A stretch of 64,000 bases of DNA from JABMOV01 sp964654545 (GTDB taxonomy: Bacteria > Fidelibacterota > Marinisomatia > Marinisomatales > JABMOV01), in NCBI GenBank assembly GCA_964654545.1, contig CAZZIU010000015.1, forward strand, positions 1-64,000. The letters run 5' to 3'. The position numbers and the translations under genes are program-made. The notes under the pieces were generated by a model. The model did no database searches and was not told the origin of the DNA. It worked only from the letters and a program-made list of their open reading frames with translations. This document shows, piece by piece, positions 26,415-35,076 of this stretch (its first letter is position 1; the number at the start of each line of letters is the position of its first letter).

Positions 26415-27407
26415 CTAAAATTGCCTGAGGAAACGAATATCATTTTGAAATAATAATCGAATATCATCGATTTTGTACTTCAGCATTGCTATGCGGTCAA
26501 TTCCCATGCCGAACGCATATCCCTGCCAAATTTCGGGATCATAACCGACGGATTCGAATACAGCCGGGTCAACCATGCCGCATCCCAAAATTTCCATCCA
26601 CTTGCCTCTTTCCTCATTCCAAAGATCAACTTCTGCGCTTGGCTCGGTAAAAGGAAAATAGCTTGGTCTAAATCTGATTTTAGTGGATGTACCAAACATG
26701 CGATGTATAAAATAAACCAAAGCTGATTTTAAATCGGTAAATGTGACGTGCTTATCCACGTACAATCCTTCAACCTGGTGAAACAGACAATAACTTTTGT
26801 AGCTTATCGCCTCATTCCTAAATACTCTCCCCGGAACAATATACCGCAATGGTGGATCATTGTTTTCCATTAAATGAATCTGTACGTTACTGGTGTGCGT
26901 GCGCAACACAATATTATCTTCGATAAAAAAGGTGTCCTGCATATCTCTTGCAGGATGATGCTTGGGGATATTTAAGGCCTGAAAGTTGTGGTAATCATCA
27001 TCAATTTCCGGTCCATAAGCAACTGAAAAACCAATGTCCCTGAATATAGTTTTAATTTCATCAAGAGTTTGTTGAACCGGATGCAGTGAACCCAGCTTAA
27101 ATTGTCTTCCCGGTAATGTATAATCAACAAAACCGTCAACCTGATCTTTGGATGACGAATGTGCAAGTTTTTTACGCTCTTCAAATGCCTGGGTTAATTC
27201 GGATCGTAGTTTGTTGACTAAGTTTCCAAATTTTGGGCGATCTTCAGGATCAATGGACCCCATTTGTGAAAAGAGGTTGGCGACTTTCCCTTTTCTACCT
27301 AAAAACCGGGATTTTAATTCTTCGATCTCGTGCTGTTTTTCGGGGAATGAATCGATGGCAGCCCGAAATTCATTTCGGACTGCATCGATTTTATGTACTA
27401 AGGACAT
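26415..27407 (-). CDS. pheS: Phenylalanyl-tRNA synthetase alpha subunit
   Basis: 330 residues. A helical coiled-coil N terminus is followed by the class II catalytic core: HPVQQTLDEI at about 106-115, FRNEAISYKSYCLFHQVEGLYVD near 197-219, RFRPSYFPFTEPSAEVD motif 2/3 area near 246-262, and AFGMGIDRIAMLKY near 303-316. These are the PheS hallmarks. It starts two bases after the rplT stop, as in the conserved infC-rpmI-rplT-pheS-pheT block. Confidence 0.96.
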   Translation of the reverse strand: MSLVHKIDAVRNEFRAAIDSFPEKQHEIEELKSRFLGRKGKVANLFSQMGSIDPEDRPKFGNLVNKLRSELTQAFEERKKLAHSSSKDQVDGFVDYTLPGRQFKLGSLHPVQQTLDEIKTIFRDIGFSVAYGPEIDDDYHNFQALNIPKHHPARDMQDTFFIEDNIVLRTHTSNVQIHLMENNDPPLRYIVPGRVFRNEAISYKSYCLFHQVEGLYVDKHVTFTDLKSALVYFIHRMFGTSTKIRFRPSYFPFTEPSAEVDLWNEERGKWMEILGCGMVDPAVFESVGYDPEIWQGYAFGMGIDRIAMLKYKIDDIRLLFQNDIRFLRQF

Positions 27408-27409
27408 CG

Positions 27410-27757
27410 TTATTTTTTTACGTTGTTAACCAATTCGGCAAACGCAGATGGGTTTCCGACTGCTAAATCAGCCAGAACCTTTCTGTTTAATTCGATGCCG
27501 TTTTGTTTCAGTCCAGAGATGAATGCAGAATAAGACATACCATGTTGCCGTGCAGCCGCATTTATCCGCAATATCCAGAGTCGACGAAACATTCGTTTTT
27601 TCTGCCTTCGATCCCGGTACGCATACAGTCCTGCTGTCCAGACCGAATCTTTTGCGGCTTTGAAATTGCGGCTTCTGGCACCATAGTAGCCCTTTGCCTG
27701 CTTCACCACCTTACGGTGTCTGCGATGTCTTGGGACTGAACTATTTGCTCTTGGCAT
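27410..27757 (-). CDS. rplT: Ribosomal protein bL20
   Basis: 115 residues. Binds 23S rRNA early in 50S assembly. Basic N terminus (RHRRHRKVVKQAKGYYG), then WILRINAAARQHGMSYS and NRKVLADLAV at the C terminus are family features. It follows rpmI in the infC-rpmI-rplT order. In many bacteria L20 represses this operon by binding its mRNA; whether that applies here cannot be seen. Confidence 0.97.
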   Translation of the reverse strand: MPRANSSVPRHRRHRKVVKQAKGYYGARSRNFKAAKDSVWTAGLYAYRDRRQKKRMFRRLWILRINAAARQHGMSYSAFISGLKQNGIELNRKVLADLAVGNPSAFAELVNNVKK

Positions 27758-27769
27758 AATTCACTCCTC

Positions 27770-27964
27770 TTATTCTGCTAACATTTGTCGTACGCGCTTT
27801 ACTTCAGTGCCGGAAATCAATCCTGATTTACGCATCTTCCGCTTTACACTTTTTGAACGACGAATGAGCATGTGTCTATGGTTTGCTTTGTTACGCCGAA
27901 TTTTGCCCGATCCGGTAAACCGAAAACGTTTGGCAGCACCCCGGCGTGTCTTCATTTTAGGCAT
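27770..27964 (-). CDS. rpmI: Ribosomal protein bL35
   Basis: 64 residues. Starts MPKMKTRRGAAKRFRFTGSG, which is the family N terminus, and continues with a KANHRHMLIRRSKSVKRKMRK stretch typical of L35. Ten bases separate it from infC and twelve from rplT, so all three are translated from the same mRNA. Confidence 0.97.
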   Translation of the reverse strand: MPKMKTRRGAAKRFRFTGSGKIRRNKANHRHMLIRRSKSVKRKMRKSGLISGTEVKRVRQMLAE

Positions 27965-27973
27965 TCATTTCTC

Positions 27974-28486
27974 CTACTTCGCAATGAAGATTGTTGACAT
28001 TCTACGTCCCTCCATTCCATCTCGTTTTTCAATAACCGCAATATCTGAAAGCATTTCTTCTACGCGAATCATTAAATCATCACCGAGATCAAGTCGGGAC
28101 ATTTCACGGCCACGGAACATTACCGTAACCTTGAGCTTACTTCCTTCGAGAAGGAATTTTTTTCCTTGATTCAATTTTGTTTCAAGGTCATGTATATCAA
28201 TATGAGGTCGCACACGGACTTCTTTTATCTTTACAACATGTTGTTTCTTTTTACTAGCCTGTTGTTTCTTTTTTGCCTCATATTTTATTTTTCCAAAATC
28301 CTGAATTCTACAAACCGGTGGACTCGAATTTGGTGCAACTTCCACCAAGTCCAATCCCACATCCTGTGCTCTTTCCAGAGCATCCTCAATGTTAACAATT
28401 CCGATTTGTTCTCCGTCATGACCGATTAATCTTACTTCTTTAACGGATATTTCATCATTAATTCTGGTTCTATTCTGTTTTGCGAT
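27974..28486 (-). CDS. infC: Translation initiation factor IF-3, ATC start
   Basis: About 170 residues from ATC at 28486-28484. This codon has an AAGGAG site at the right distance and yields IAKQNRTRINDEISVKEV, a normal IF-3 N terminus, in frame with the rest. A start at the only GTG in frame (28360) would remove the N-terminal domain. IF-3 keeps subunits apart and rejects poor start codons, and infC of many bacteria begins at AUU/AUC/AUA to be self-limiting. The C-terminal domain (RVRPHIDIHDLETKL, VTVMFRGREM) is present. The start lies inside the thrS coding end (17-base overlap). Confidence 0.9.
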   Translation of the reverse strand: MAKQNRTRINDEISVKEVRLIGHDGEQIGIVNIEDALERAQDVGLDLVEVAPNSSPPVCRIQDFGKIKYEAKKKQQASKKKQHVVKIKEVRVRPHIDIHDLETKLNQGKKFLLEGSKLKVTVMFRGREMSRLDLGDDLMIRVEEMLSDIAVIEKRDGMEGRRMSTIFIAK

Positions 28487-30428
28487 AAGGTTGTCTCCTT
28501 GTTTTTATTTCATGGACCAATTCGGAAAGAAACTGTTCAAATTCCATCGTACCCAGATCGCCGACTAAACGACGGCGTATTGATACAGTATTTGATTCAC
28601 TTTCTTTTTCACCAACAATAATCATAACAGGAATTTTCTTCAACTCCGACTGGCGTATTTTCGCACCGATTTTATCAGGTTTATCATCCATTTCACAACG
28701 AATACCGGCACTGATCATTCTCTCTACCAATGATTCGCCGTAGCTATTTGCATGCTCGGAAATTGGTAAAACTATAGCCTGTTTTGGAGCTAACCAAACA
28801 GGAAAATCACCTGCGAAATGCTCAATGAGAAATCCGATAAATCTTTCGTGTGTCCCCAGGGGTGCACGATGGATACATAACGGTGTTTTATCACTCCCAT
28901 CAGCATCGGTATAAGTTAAGTTAAATCTTGCTGGTACAGCAAAATCTACTTGATTTGTGGCTAAGGTAAATTCTTTGCCGATTGCGCTCCATACCTGGAC
29001 ATCGATTTTAGGCCCGTAGAATGCGGCTTCGCCTGGAATTTCAGTAAAGTTTAATCCACCATCCTGCAATGCTTCTCTAACAGCTTGTTCGGTTTTAATC
29101 CACATATCACTATCATCAATGTACTTTTTTCCAAGTCCAGCTGGATCGTGTAGACTAAAACGCATCATGTACTTTTCAATACCGAATATTTTAAAATATT
29201 CGAGATACATATCGCAAACTGCCAAAAATTCTTTTTTAAAATCTTCCTCTGAACAATAAATATGAGCATCATTCATTTGCATGCTTCGTACGCGCATGAG
29301 CCCGAACAATTGACCTGATTTTTCATAGCGATAACAGGTACCATATTCTGTGAGGCGCAATGGCAAATCACGATAACTTCTGGGTGAAGAAGCATAAATC
29401 TTATGGTGATGAGGGCAATTCATAGGTTTTACATAATAATCAGTTCCATCAACATCCATTGCGGGATACATCGATTCCTTGTACAAGGTTAAATGACCAC
29501 TTCGTTTATATAAATCGCCTTTTGTAAGATGTGGTGTCTTTACCCGCTGGTATCCTGCTCGCTGTTCCGTCTCTTTAGCCAATGCCTCCAATTCATCAAT
29601 AATAACTGTTCCGTTTGGGAGCCATAACGGCAAGCCTGGACCTACCTCATCATCAAAAATGTAGATATCTAACTCACGACCAATCTTGCGATGATCTCTC
29701 TTCTTTGCCTCTTCCAAAAACTGCAAGTATTTGTTTAATGCTTTTTTAGATGAAAATACTGTACCATAGATACGCTGAAGCATTTTATTTTTTTCATCAC
29801 CACGCCAGTATGCACCCGAAGAATTCAAAAGTTTGAAGTATTTAATTTTTCCAGTATTGGGCACATGCGGTCCACGACATAAATCAACAAAATCATTTTG
29901 TTCATATAAAGACAAAGAATTATCGCTATCAATACCCTCAATAATTTCAACCTTATACGATTCATTCATTTTTTCAAATAAGTCAATAGCTTTTTCTCGT
30001 GAAATTTCCTTCCGAGTAACAGTCTGATTATTTGCTGCCAAATCTTTCATCTTATTTTCAATCTTCAGAAGATCTTCATCCGTGAATGGCTCATTCACAT
30101 CAAAATCATAATAAAATCGATTCTCAAGGGCCGGACCTATTGTAACCTGTGCATTTGGGTATATCTGTTTCACAGCTTGAGCCATTAAGTGGGCGGTGCT
30201 ATGAAGCAAAACTTCATGCCCCTCTTCCGTATCACCTGTAAATAGCTCCAGGGATGCGTTGGACTGGATAGGATAGGACAAATCCCGAAGTTCACCATCA
30301 ATTTTGCATACCACAACATCCTGTGCCAATCGTGGGCCAATGCTTTCCGCAATTTCCTGTGCTGTAATTCCTTTATCGTACTGCCTTTCGGAATTATCTG
30401 GGAATGTTATGGTGATGTTATTGCTCAT
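28470..30428 (-). CDS. thrS: Threonyl-tRNA synthetase
   Basis: 652 residues. TGS domain at the N terminus, second editing domain with HSTAHLMAQAVKQIYPNA (HxxxH at about 77-81) and a Cys (VDLCRGPH), then the class II core: RSGHLTLYKESMYP, MNCPHHHKIY, RYEKSGQLFGLMRVRSM, the KIDVQVWSAIGKEF segment, and a C-terminal anticodon-binding domain. It is normal for bacteria. First gene of the nine-gene translation operon; the 140 bases upstream carry GGTA repeats described separately. The infC start is inside its 3' end. Confidence 0.96.
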   Translation of the reverse strand: MSNNITITFPDNSERQYDKGITAQEIAESIGPRLAQDVVVCKIDGELRDLSYPIQSNASLELFTGDTEEGHEVLLHSTAHLMAQAVKQIYPNAQVTIGPALENRFYYDFDVNEPFTDEDLLKIENKMKDLAANNQTVTRKEISREKAIDLFEKMNESYKVEIIEGIDSDNSLSLYEQNDFVDLCRGPHVPNTGKIKYFKLLNSSGAYWRGDEKNKMLQRIYGTVFSSKKALNKYLQFLEEAKKRDHRKIGRELDIYIFDDEVGPGLPLWLPNGTVIIDELEALAKETEQRAGYQRVKTPHLTKGDLYKRSGHLTLYKESMYPAMDVDGTDYYVKPMNCPHHHKIYASSPRSYRDLPLRLTEYGTCYRYEKSGQLFGLMRVRSMQMNDAHIYCSEEDFKKEFLAVCDMYLEYFKIFGIEKYMMRFSLHDPAGLGKKYIDDSDMWIKTEQAVREALQDGGLNFTEIPGEAAFYGPKIDVQVWSAIGKEFTLATNQVDFAVPARFNLTYTDADGSDKTPLCIHRAPLGTHERFIGFLIEHFAGDFPVWLAPKQAIVLPISEHANSYGESLVERMISAGIRCEMDDKPDKIGAKIRQSELKKIPVMIIVGEKESESNTVSIRRRLVGDLGTMEFEQFLSELVHEIKTRRQPYRKTE

Positions 30429-30497
30429 AAAGATGATGGTATTTTGGTATACAAATTAGATAGTAAAATATTCTGTAAATGGACGCAGAGATTGAAT

Positions 30498-30513
30498 GGT
30501 ACCAGATGGTATC
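30498..30513. promoter_or_regulatory. Imperfect palindrome in the thrS leader
   Basis: GGTACCA-GA-TGGTATC is a near-palindrome lying 70-86 bases upstream of the thrS start. TGGTA recurs at 30437, 30445, 30497 and 30507, so the leader holds a set of repeats. ThrS in E. coli represses its mRNA through a tRNA-like operator, but no tRNA-Thr mimic is evident here. The rest of the gap to tRNA-Val shows only AT-rich sequence. Confidence 0.3.
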
Positions 30514-30568
30514 AAATGAAAGCTGTAATATTTACTATTCGTGCTCATGTAAGTGCTTTGCCACTATG

Positions 30569-30642
30569 TGGGCGATAACGGATTCGAACCATTGACCTCT
30601 ACGATGTCAACGTAGCGCTCTAACCAACTGAGCTAATCGCCC
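30569..30642 (-). tRNA. tRNA-Val (anticodon GAC)
   Basis: Acceptor GGGCGAT/ATCGCCC, anticodon stem CTACG/CGTAG with loop TTGACAT (anticodon GAC, codons GUC/GUU), T arm with GGTTCGAATCC. Discriminator A, no CCA encoded. Located between thrS and the S41 protease gene, same strand as both. Confidence 0.95.
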
Positions 30643-30741
30643 AAAGATAGTGAAGGACGTATGTATCCGTTTATCTTCGAAAAAAGCCACGAAATTTAAA
30701 ATAGATTTTCGATAAAATTCAGTACGTTTTTATACGAAACA

Positions 30742-32427
30742 TTAATGTAACATATCGGATGTGTTATTATCCTTCATATTTACGCTTAACAGATCTCGAT
30801 ATATTACTTGATCGTGCAATAAATACATCGTTTCTCTAACGACATTATCGTGCTCTAATCCTACTTCCGTTCGTTTTTTACTATCAACATATGTTTGAGC
30901 AAACTCCAAAAGCAATGCCAATTCCAAATCCTCTTTCTCTTCGTCAAATAATGTTGCTTCCTTTTCGTTGATATAGGCATTAAGTGATTCCAGACCCTGA
31001 ATAAGTTCAGGATTCAGGCTATCTGATTGCCAAAATGCTTCCTGCATTTGATCAAACTGTTTTTCCCCTTTAAGGGTTATTTCCAGCTCTATGTTATCCA
31101 AATAAGTTTTGAACGATTCGAGCAATTCAGGATTATTAACTACATTTTCAAAAGACCCATATAAATCTCTGTATTTTTGTACAAATGTAAAAAATACACT
31201 TTTTCTGTAACATTCCTGTGTTAAAGGGCCGATATGACGTATTTCAATTTCAAAATCCGGAGCGATTCCACCGCCTCCTTTAACGATTCTACCTTTGCTG
31301 GTTTTATATACTTTATCGGTATTAATACTATCCTTTACTAATTCCTCAGCTATATATCCAGGTTTCTGAATAAGTCGACCACTTGGTGTATAATATTTTG
31401 CAGTAGTTATCTTTAGACTTCTTGTTTTATCCAAATCAAATACCGATTGTACCAAGCCTTTTCCAAAGGATGGTTCTCCAACAACAACTGCACGGTCCAG
31501 ATCCTGCAATGTACCGGATACAATTTCGCTTGCGGACGCGCTGCCTTCATTTATTAATACGGCCAGTTTCATATCAGCAGGTACAATCGGGTCACGAGTA
31601 GCTGTCAGTGTTCGAATACTTGCCTTTGTTCTTCCCTTTGTAGAGAGCAGAAGTTCACCTTTTTCCACAAACATATCTAAAATATCAATTGCTGCATTTA
31701 GTAAGCCGCCGGGGTTATCCCGTAGATCCAGAATAATTGCTTGCGGATTATAGGTAAGTAAGGACTTCAATGCGTCTTTCATTTCATCTGGCGAATTTTT
31801 TGAAAATCTAGTCAAACGGATATAACCGGTCTGATCGTCCAGCATCCCGGTGTAGGCTACATCGTCGACACGAATGTCTCCACGCACCAAGGAAAATTCC
31901 ATAGAATTATCGTTACCATATCTTTTTATCGTCAAAACAACACGGGTACCCTTGTCGCCCCGTATTTTTTTTGCAGCGTCGTCAATACTCAAATCCTCCG
32001 TGGCTATTCCATCTATTTCAATAATTTCATCACCACTAATAATGCCTGCTCTTTGTGCTGGAGAGTCATCCATAGGAGCGATCACTGTCAGTTTACCATC
32101 CCGCTTTCCAAGATGCATACCCACACCACCATATTTACCAAAGGTTAATATATCAAGACTTTCACGATCATCATTTTCCAAGTACACGGTATAGGGATCT
32201 AAAACATCTAACATATTACTTATGCTGTTTCTTGTAAATTCCTCTATATCTATTTCATCCGCATAATTAATTATTAAATATTTGTATACATTATTAATGA
32301 GTTTCTGTGATTGGGCTATCTGCTGATATAGTTTTGATTTTGAAAGCGCCAGGGACGTTATCCCCGCAAGCAAGACCAATGAAACGGTAAAATAAAGTGC
32401 CTTTTGGTGTTTAATTATTTTAAGCAT
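30742..32427 (-). CDS. C-terminal processing protease (S41 family)
   Basis: 561 residues. An N-terminal signal/anchor (1-30) is followed by a PDZ domain (about 95-180) and the S41 tail-specific protease domain. Ser298 in NEGSASASEI and Lys323 in FGKGLVQS form the Ser-Lys dyad, spaced 25 residues apart as in Prc/CtpA. The region after 400 is a helical extension of about 160 residues, longer than minimal CtpA. It should be a periplasmic processing protease. It is coupled to tmk by a TAATG overlap and is last of its run before tRNA-Val. Confidence 0.9.
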   Translation of the reverse strand: MLKIIKHQKALYFTVSLVLLAGITSLALSKSKLYQQIAQSQKLINNVYKYLIINYADEIDIEEFTRNSISNMLDVLDPYTVYLENDDRESLDILTFGKYGGVGMHLGKRDGKLTVIAPMDDSPAQRAGIISGDEIIEIDGIATEDLSIDDAAKKIRGDKGTRVVLTIKRYGNDNSMEFSLVRGDIRVDDVAYTGMLDDQTGYIRLTRFSKNSPDEMKDALKSLLTYNPQAIILDLRDNPGGLLNAAIDILDMFVEKGELLLSTKGRTKASIRTLTATRDPIVPADMKLAVLINEGSASASEIVSGTLQDLDRAVVVGEPSFGKGLVQSVFDLDKTRSLKITTAKYYTPSGRLIQKPGYIAEELVKDSINTDKVYKTSKGRIVKGGGGIAPDFEIEIRHIGPLTQECYRKSVFFTFVQKYRDLYGSFENVVNNPELLESFKTYLDNIELEITLKGEKQFDQMQEAFWQSDSLNPELIQGLESLNAYINEKEATLFDEEKEDLELALLLEFAQTYVDSKKRTEVGLEHDNVVRETMYLLHDQVIYRDLLSVNMKDNNTSDMLH

Positions 32428-33056
32428 TAGATGAAATTCCTGTTCTTTAATTCCCCAAGTATCACTCGTTGGACTTCTTCAATTGTAAGACTACCATCAA
32501 CTCTGACATATCGACTTGAAAATCGTTGGCATAAATTGTTATACATTTCCCTAACCTGTAGTTGAAAATTCAGACCAACTCTTTCTATTCGATCCAAATT
32601 TTTATTTTGTCGACGCATACCAACCTCAGGGGTAACATCAATATAAAATGTTAGATGTGGTTTTAATGAAAATGTTGCAAAATCATTTAGGCGGATCAAC
32701 CATTCCAGGTCCAGATTTCTTCCGCCACCCTGATAAGCCAGTGTCGAATCAGAAAAGCGATCAGCGATTACCCAGCGATTCGACTCCAAAGCAGGTATAA
32801 TCACTTCCTTTGTCAATTGTGCACGACTAGCTGTCATCAGCAGTGCTTCCGTTCTTTCATTCAATTCATCTCCCCCGGAATGCAAAAGAATGTCTCGCAC
32901 TTTTTCTGAGATATCTGTTCCGCCTGGTTCTCTTACAAATACCACATTTTTACCTCGCTGTTCGAGGGTGGCAATTAATAATTTTGCTTGTGTGGATTTT
33001 CCACAGCCATCGATGCCTTCAAATGTTATAAACCTTGAATTAGTCGAAGTAGACAT
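32427..33056 (-). CDS. tmk: Thymidylate kinase
   Basis: 209 residues from ATG 33056; the longer TTG start is less likely. P-loop GIDGCGKST (about 14-22), REPGGTDISEKVR near 43-55 and DRFSDSTLAYQGGGR near 100 (DR(H/Y) motif) identify the enzyme, which makes dTDP from dTMP. It overlaps rsmI by 17 bases and shares its stop with the start of the protease gene. Confidence 0.92.
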   Translation of the reverse strand: MSTSTNSRFITFEGIDGCGKSTQAKLLIATLEQRGKNVVFVREPGGTDISEKVRDILLHSGGDELNERTEALLMTASRAQLTKEVIIPALESNRWVIADRFSDSTLAYQGGGRNLDLEWLIRLNDFATFSLKPHLTFYIDVTPEVGMRRQNKNLDRIERVGLNFQLQVREMYNNLCQRFSSRYVRVDGSLTIEEVQRVILGELKNRNFI

Positions 33057-33741
33057 TGGGATCGTTCTTTCCAATGAGTATCACACATTCTCCTTTAGCA
33101 GGATGAGCATTAAAATACGACAATAATTCTGAGATTGTTCCACGATGCATAGATTCATGAATTTTTGTTATTTCTCTTCCAATAACTGCTGGACGATCTC
33201 CTAATTCATTTAGTATGTCGTTTAATGTTCTTTTCAATCGATTTGGGCTCTCATACAATACGATTGTCGCGGATTCATCTTGCATGGCACGCAGCCTGCG
33301 TCTCCGCCCTTTTTTTGGAGGAAGAAAACCTTCAAATACAAATCGGTCGGTGGGTAATCCGCTGGATACCAATGCCGCGATTACTGCAGATGCGCCAGGT
33401 ATAGGAGATACCACTATATCTTCATTAATGGCAGCACGGATAAGTTTATAAGCCGGATCGCTGATTCCTGGTGTTCCAGCATCGGTTATCAACCCAACAT
33501 CTTTCCCCGCATTTAACGTATTAACAATTGAAGGAATTCTTGTGAATCGATTGTGTTCAAAATACGATATCATAGGGGTCTTAATGCCATAGTGTTTCAG
33601 TAATATACCACTATGTCTCGTGTCTTCAGCAGCAATGACCGATACGGATTCCAGAATTTCAATAGCCCGATACGAAATATCTTTAAGATTACCTATGGGC
33701 GTTGAAACTATATAGAGTGTTCCTTTTTCTGCTATTTTTAT
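33040..33741 (-). CDS. rsmI: 16S rRNA 2'-O-ribose methyltransferase RsmI, ATA start
   Basis: 233 residues. RsmI methylates C1402 of 16S rRNA. The conserved N terminus KGTLYIVSTPIGNLKDIS, then AAEDTRHS and GLITDAGTPGISDPAYK, lies in one open frame with no ATG, GTG or TTG upstream of it; the next in-frame stop upstream is in the lat gene. The most likely start is ATA at 33741-33739, which overlaps the lat stop as ATAA. A start at 33573 would drop 56 conserved residues including the DTRH motif. An ATG-to-ATA change or base-calling error (ATGA to ATAA) is the main alternative. Confidence 0.85.
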   Translation of the reverse strand: MKIAEKGTLYIVSTPIGNLKDISYRAIEILESVSVIAAEDTRHSGILLKHYGIKTPMISYFEHNRFTRIPSIVNTLNAGKDVGLITDAGTPGISDPAYKLIRAAINEDIVVSPIPGASAVIAALVSSGLPTDRFVFEGFLPPKKGRRRRLRAMQDESATIVLYESPNRLKRTLNDILNELGDRPAVIGREITKIHESMHRGTISELLSYFNAHPAKGECVILIGKNDPNVYFD

Positions 33742-35054
33742 AGACGACTTAAGGCCCTCCGGACTATTTCTGTACCTGTGACAATTTCTTTGGCTGAAAT
33801 ATTTAAATGAGGTCTAAAGCGAACACTGGTATGTCCTGAACCCAAAATCAAGGCCCCTTCGTCTGCAATGTTATTGATCAAAGTATCTCTCTTTGTAGAA
33901 TCGGGTAGATCGAAAGCACAAAATAGTCCCTCTCCACGAACATTGGATACGTAATTGGGGAACTCATTTTGTAAATCATACAGGTTTTTCTTCAAAATCT
34001 TACCATTAGACTGTGCTGCTTGAACCAATCCCTCATTTTTAATAATCTCTAAATAAATTGTGAAGCGTACCATATCCACAACATTACCACCCCAGGTGGA
34101 ATTAATCCTGCTTGATTCGTGGAAAACATTTTTTTCAACTTCATCCAATCGACGTCCAGCAAAAATTCCGCATACCTGGGTTTTTTTGCCAAAACTGATA
34201 ATATCGGGTGTCCCTTCATTGCCAAAATGTTCATGCGCCCACATTTTACCCGTTATACCCACACCCGTTTGTACTTCATCATAAATAAGTATAATATCAT
34301 TCTCATCAGCAATTTGTCGAAGAGAATGCATAAACTCAGGGCGAAAATGATTGTCACCGCCTTCACCCTGGATCGGTTCAATAATCATGGATGCGATGTC
34401 ATAAGGATTATCTGAAATCGCCTTTTTAATCTCTTTAATTGCTTTTTCTTCCTGTGCGAGGATTATATCAAGATGATCATCCAGTGGGAATGTGACCTTC
34501 GGGTTTGTTATCCTGGGCCAATCAAATTTTGGAAAGTACATTACCTTGCGCGGGTCGGGTGAATCTGTCAATGAGAGCGTATATCCGGTTCGCCCATGAA
34601 AGCATTCTTTGAAATGAATGACTTTTGAACCTAATTCTCCTCTCCCTTGACCCACATTTTTTCTTACTTTCCAGTCAAATGCAGCCTTGAGTGCATTTTC
34701 TACAGCCAATGCGCCACCTTCAATATAAAAGGCATATGGCAAGTAATCCGGTTGTGCAATTTCACCCATTGTGTCAACAAATTCAGCCATTTCTTTCGAA
34801 TAAATATCAGAATTTGTTGGTTTATTCATTGCTGCTTTTGTTAGTCGTTCACGATTTTCCAACACATATGGATGATTGTACCCAACGGACAACGAAGCAA
34901 ACATAGAAAATAAATCCAGATATTCCTTACCGTTGCATGCGTCCACCAACCAGGAGCCGTGGCTTTTTTCCAAATCAATAACGGGTCTCATTCCATCAGC
35001 AAGCATATGTTTGCCAATAACATTATGTACGTTTTTTGCATCTACGCGTATCAT
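33738..35054 (-). CDS. lat: L-lysine 6-transaminase (Lys epsilon-aminotransferase)
   Basis: 438 residues. PLP-dependent class III aminotransferase that moves the epsilon amino group of lysine to 2-oxoglutarate, giving 2-aminoadipate-6-semialdehyde. The PLP Lys is in ISFGKKTQVCG at about 287-297 (Lys290), with a YDEVQTGVG segment (Asp259) and the ECFHGRTGYTL segment near 150 typical of LAT. The length equals that of known LAT. It is next to the aminoadipate semialdehyde dehydrogenase gene, which would complete the route to 2-aminoadipate. Confidence 0.88.
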   Translation of the reverse strand: MIRVDAKNVHNVIGKHMLADGMRPVIDLEKSHGSWLVDACNGKEYLDLFSMFASLSVGYNHPYVLENRERLTKAAMNKPTNSDIYSKEMAEFVDTMGEIAQPDYLPYAFYIEGGALAVENALKAAFDWKVRKNVGQGRGELGSKVIHFKECFHGRTGYTLSLTDSPDPRKVMYFPKFDWPRITNPKVTFPLDDHLDIILAQEEKAIKEIKKAISDNPYDIASMIIEPIQGEGGDNHFRPEFMHSLRQIADENDIILIYDEVQTGVGITGKMWAHEHFGNEGTPDIISFGKKTQVCGIFAGRRLDEVEKNVFHESSRINSTWGGNVVDMVRFTIYLEIIKNEGLVQAAQSNGKILKKNLYDLQNEFPNYVSNVRGEGLFCAFDLPDSTKRDTLINNIADEGALILGSGHTSVRFRPHLNISAKEIVTGTEIVRRALSRL

Positions 35055-35076
35055 GACTTCCTCAAGTATTTTTGTA

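Noticed and set aside
27974..28360. Shorter infC from GTG at 28360
   Set aside because: It would remove the N-terminal domain of IF-3, while the ATC upstream has an SD and gives the family N terminus.
33040..33573. rsmI from the ATG at 33573
   Set aside because: It drops 56 conserved residues, including AAEDTRH, that are in the same frame upstream.
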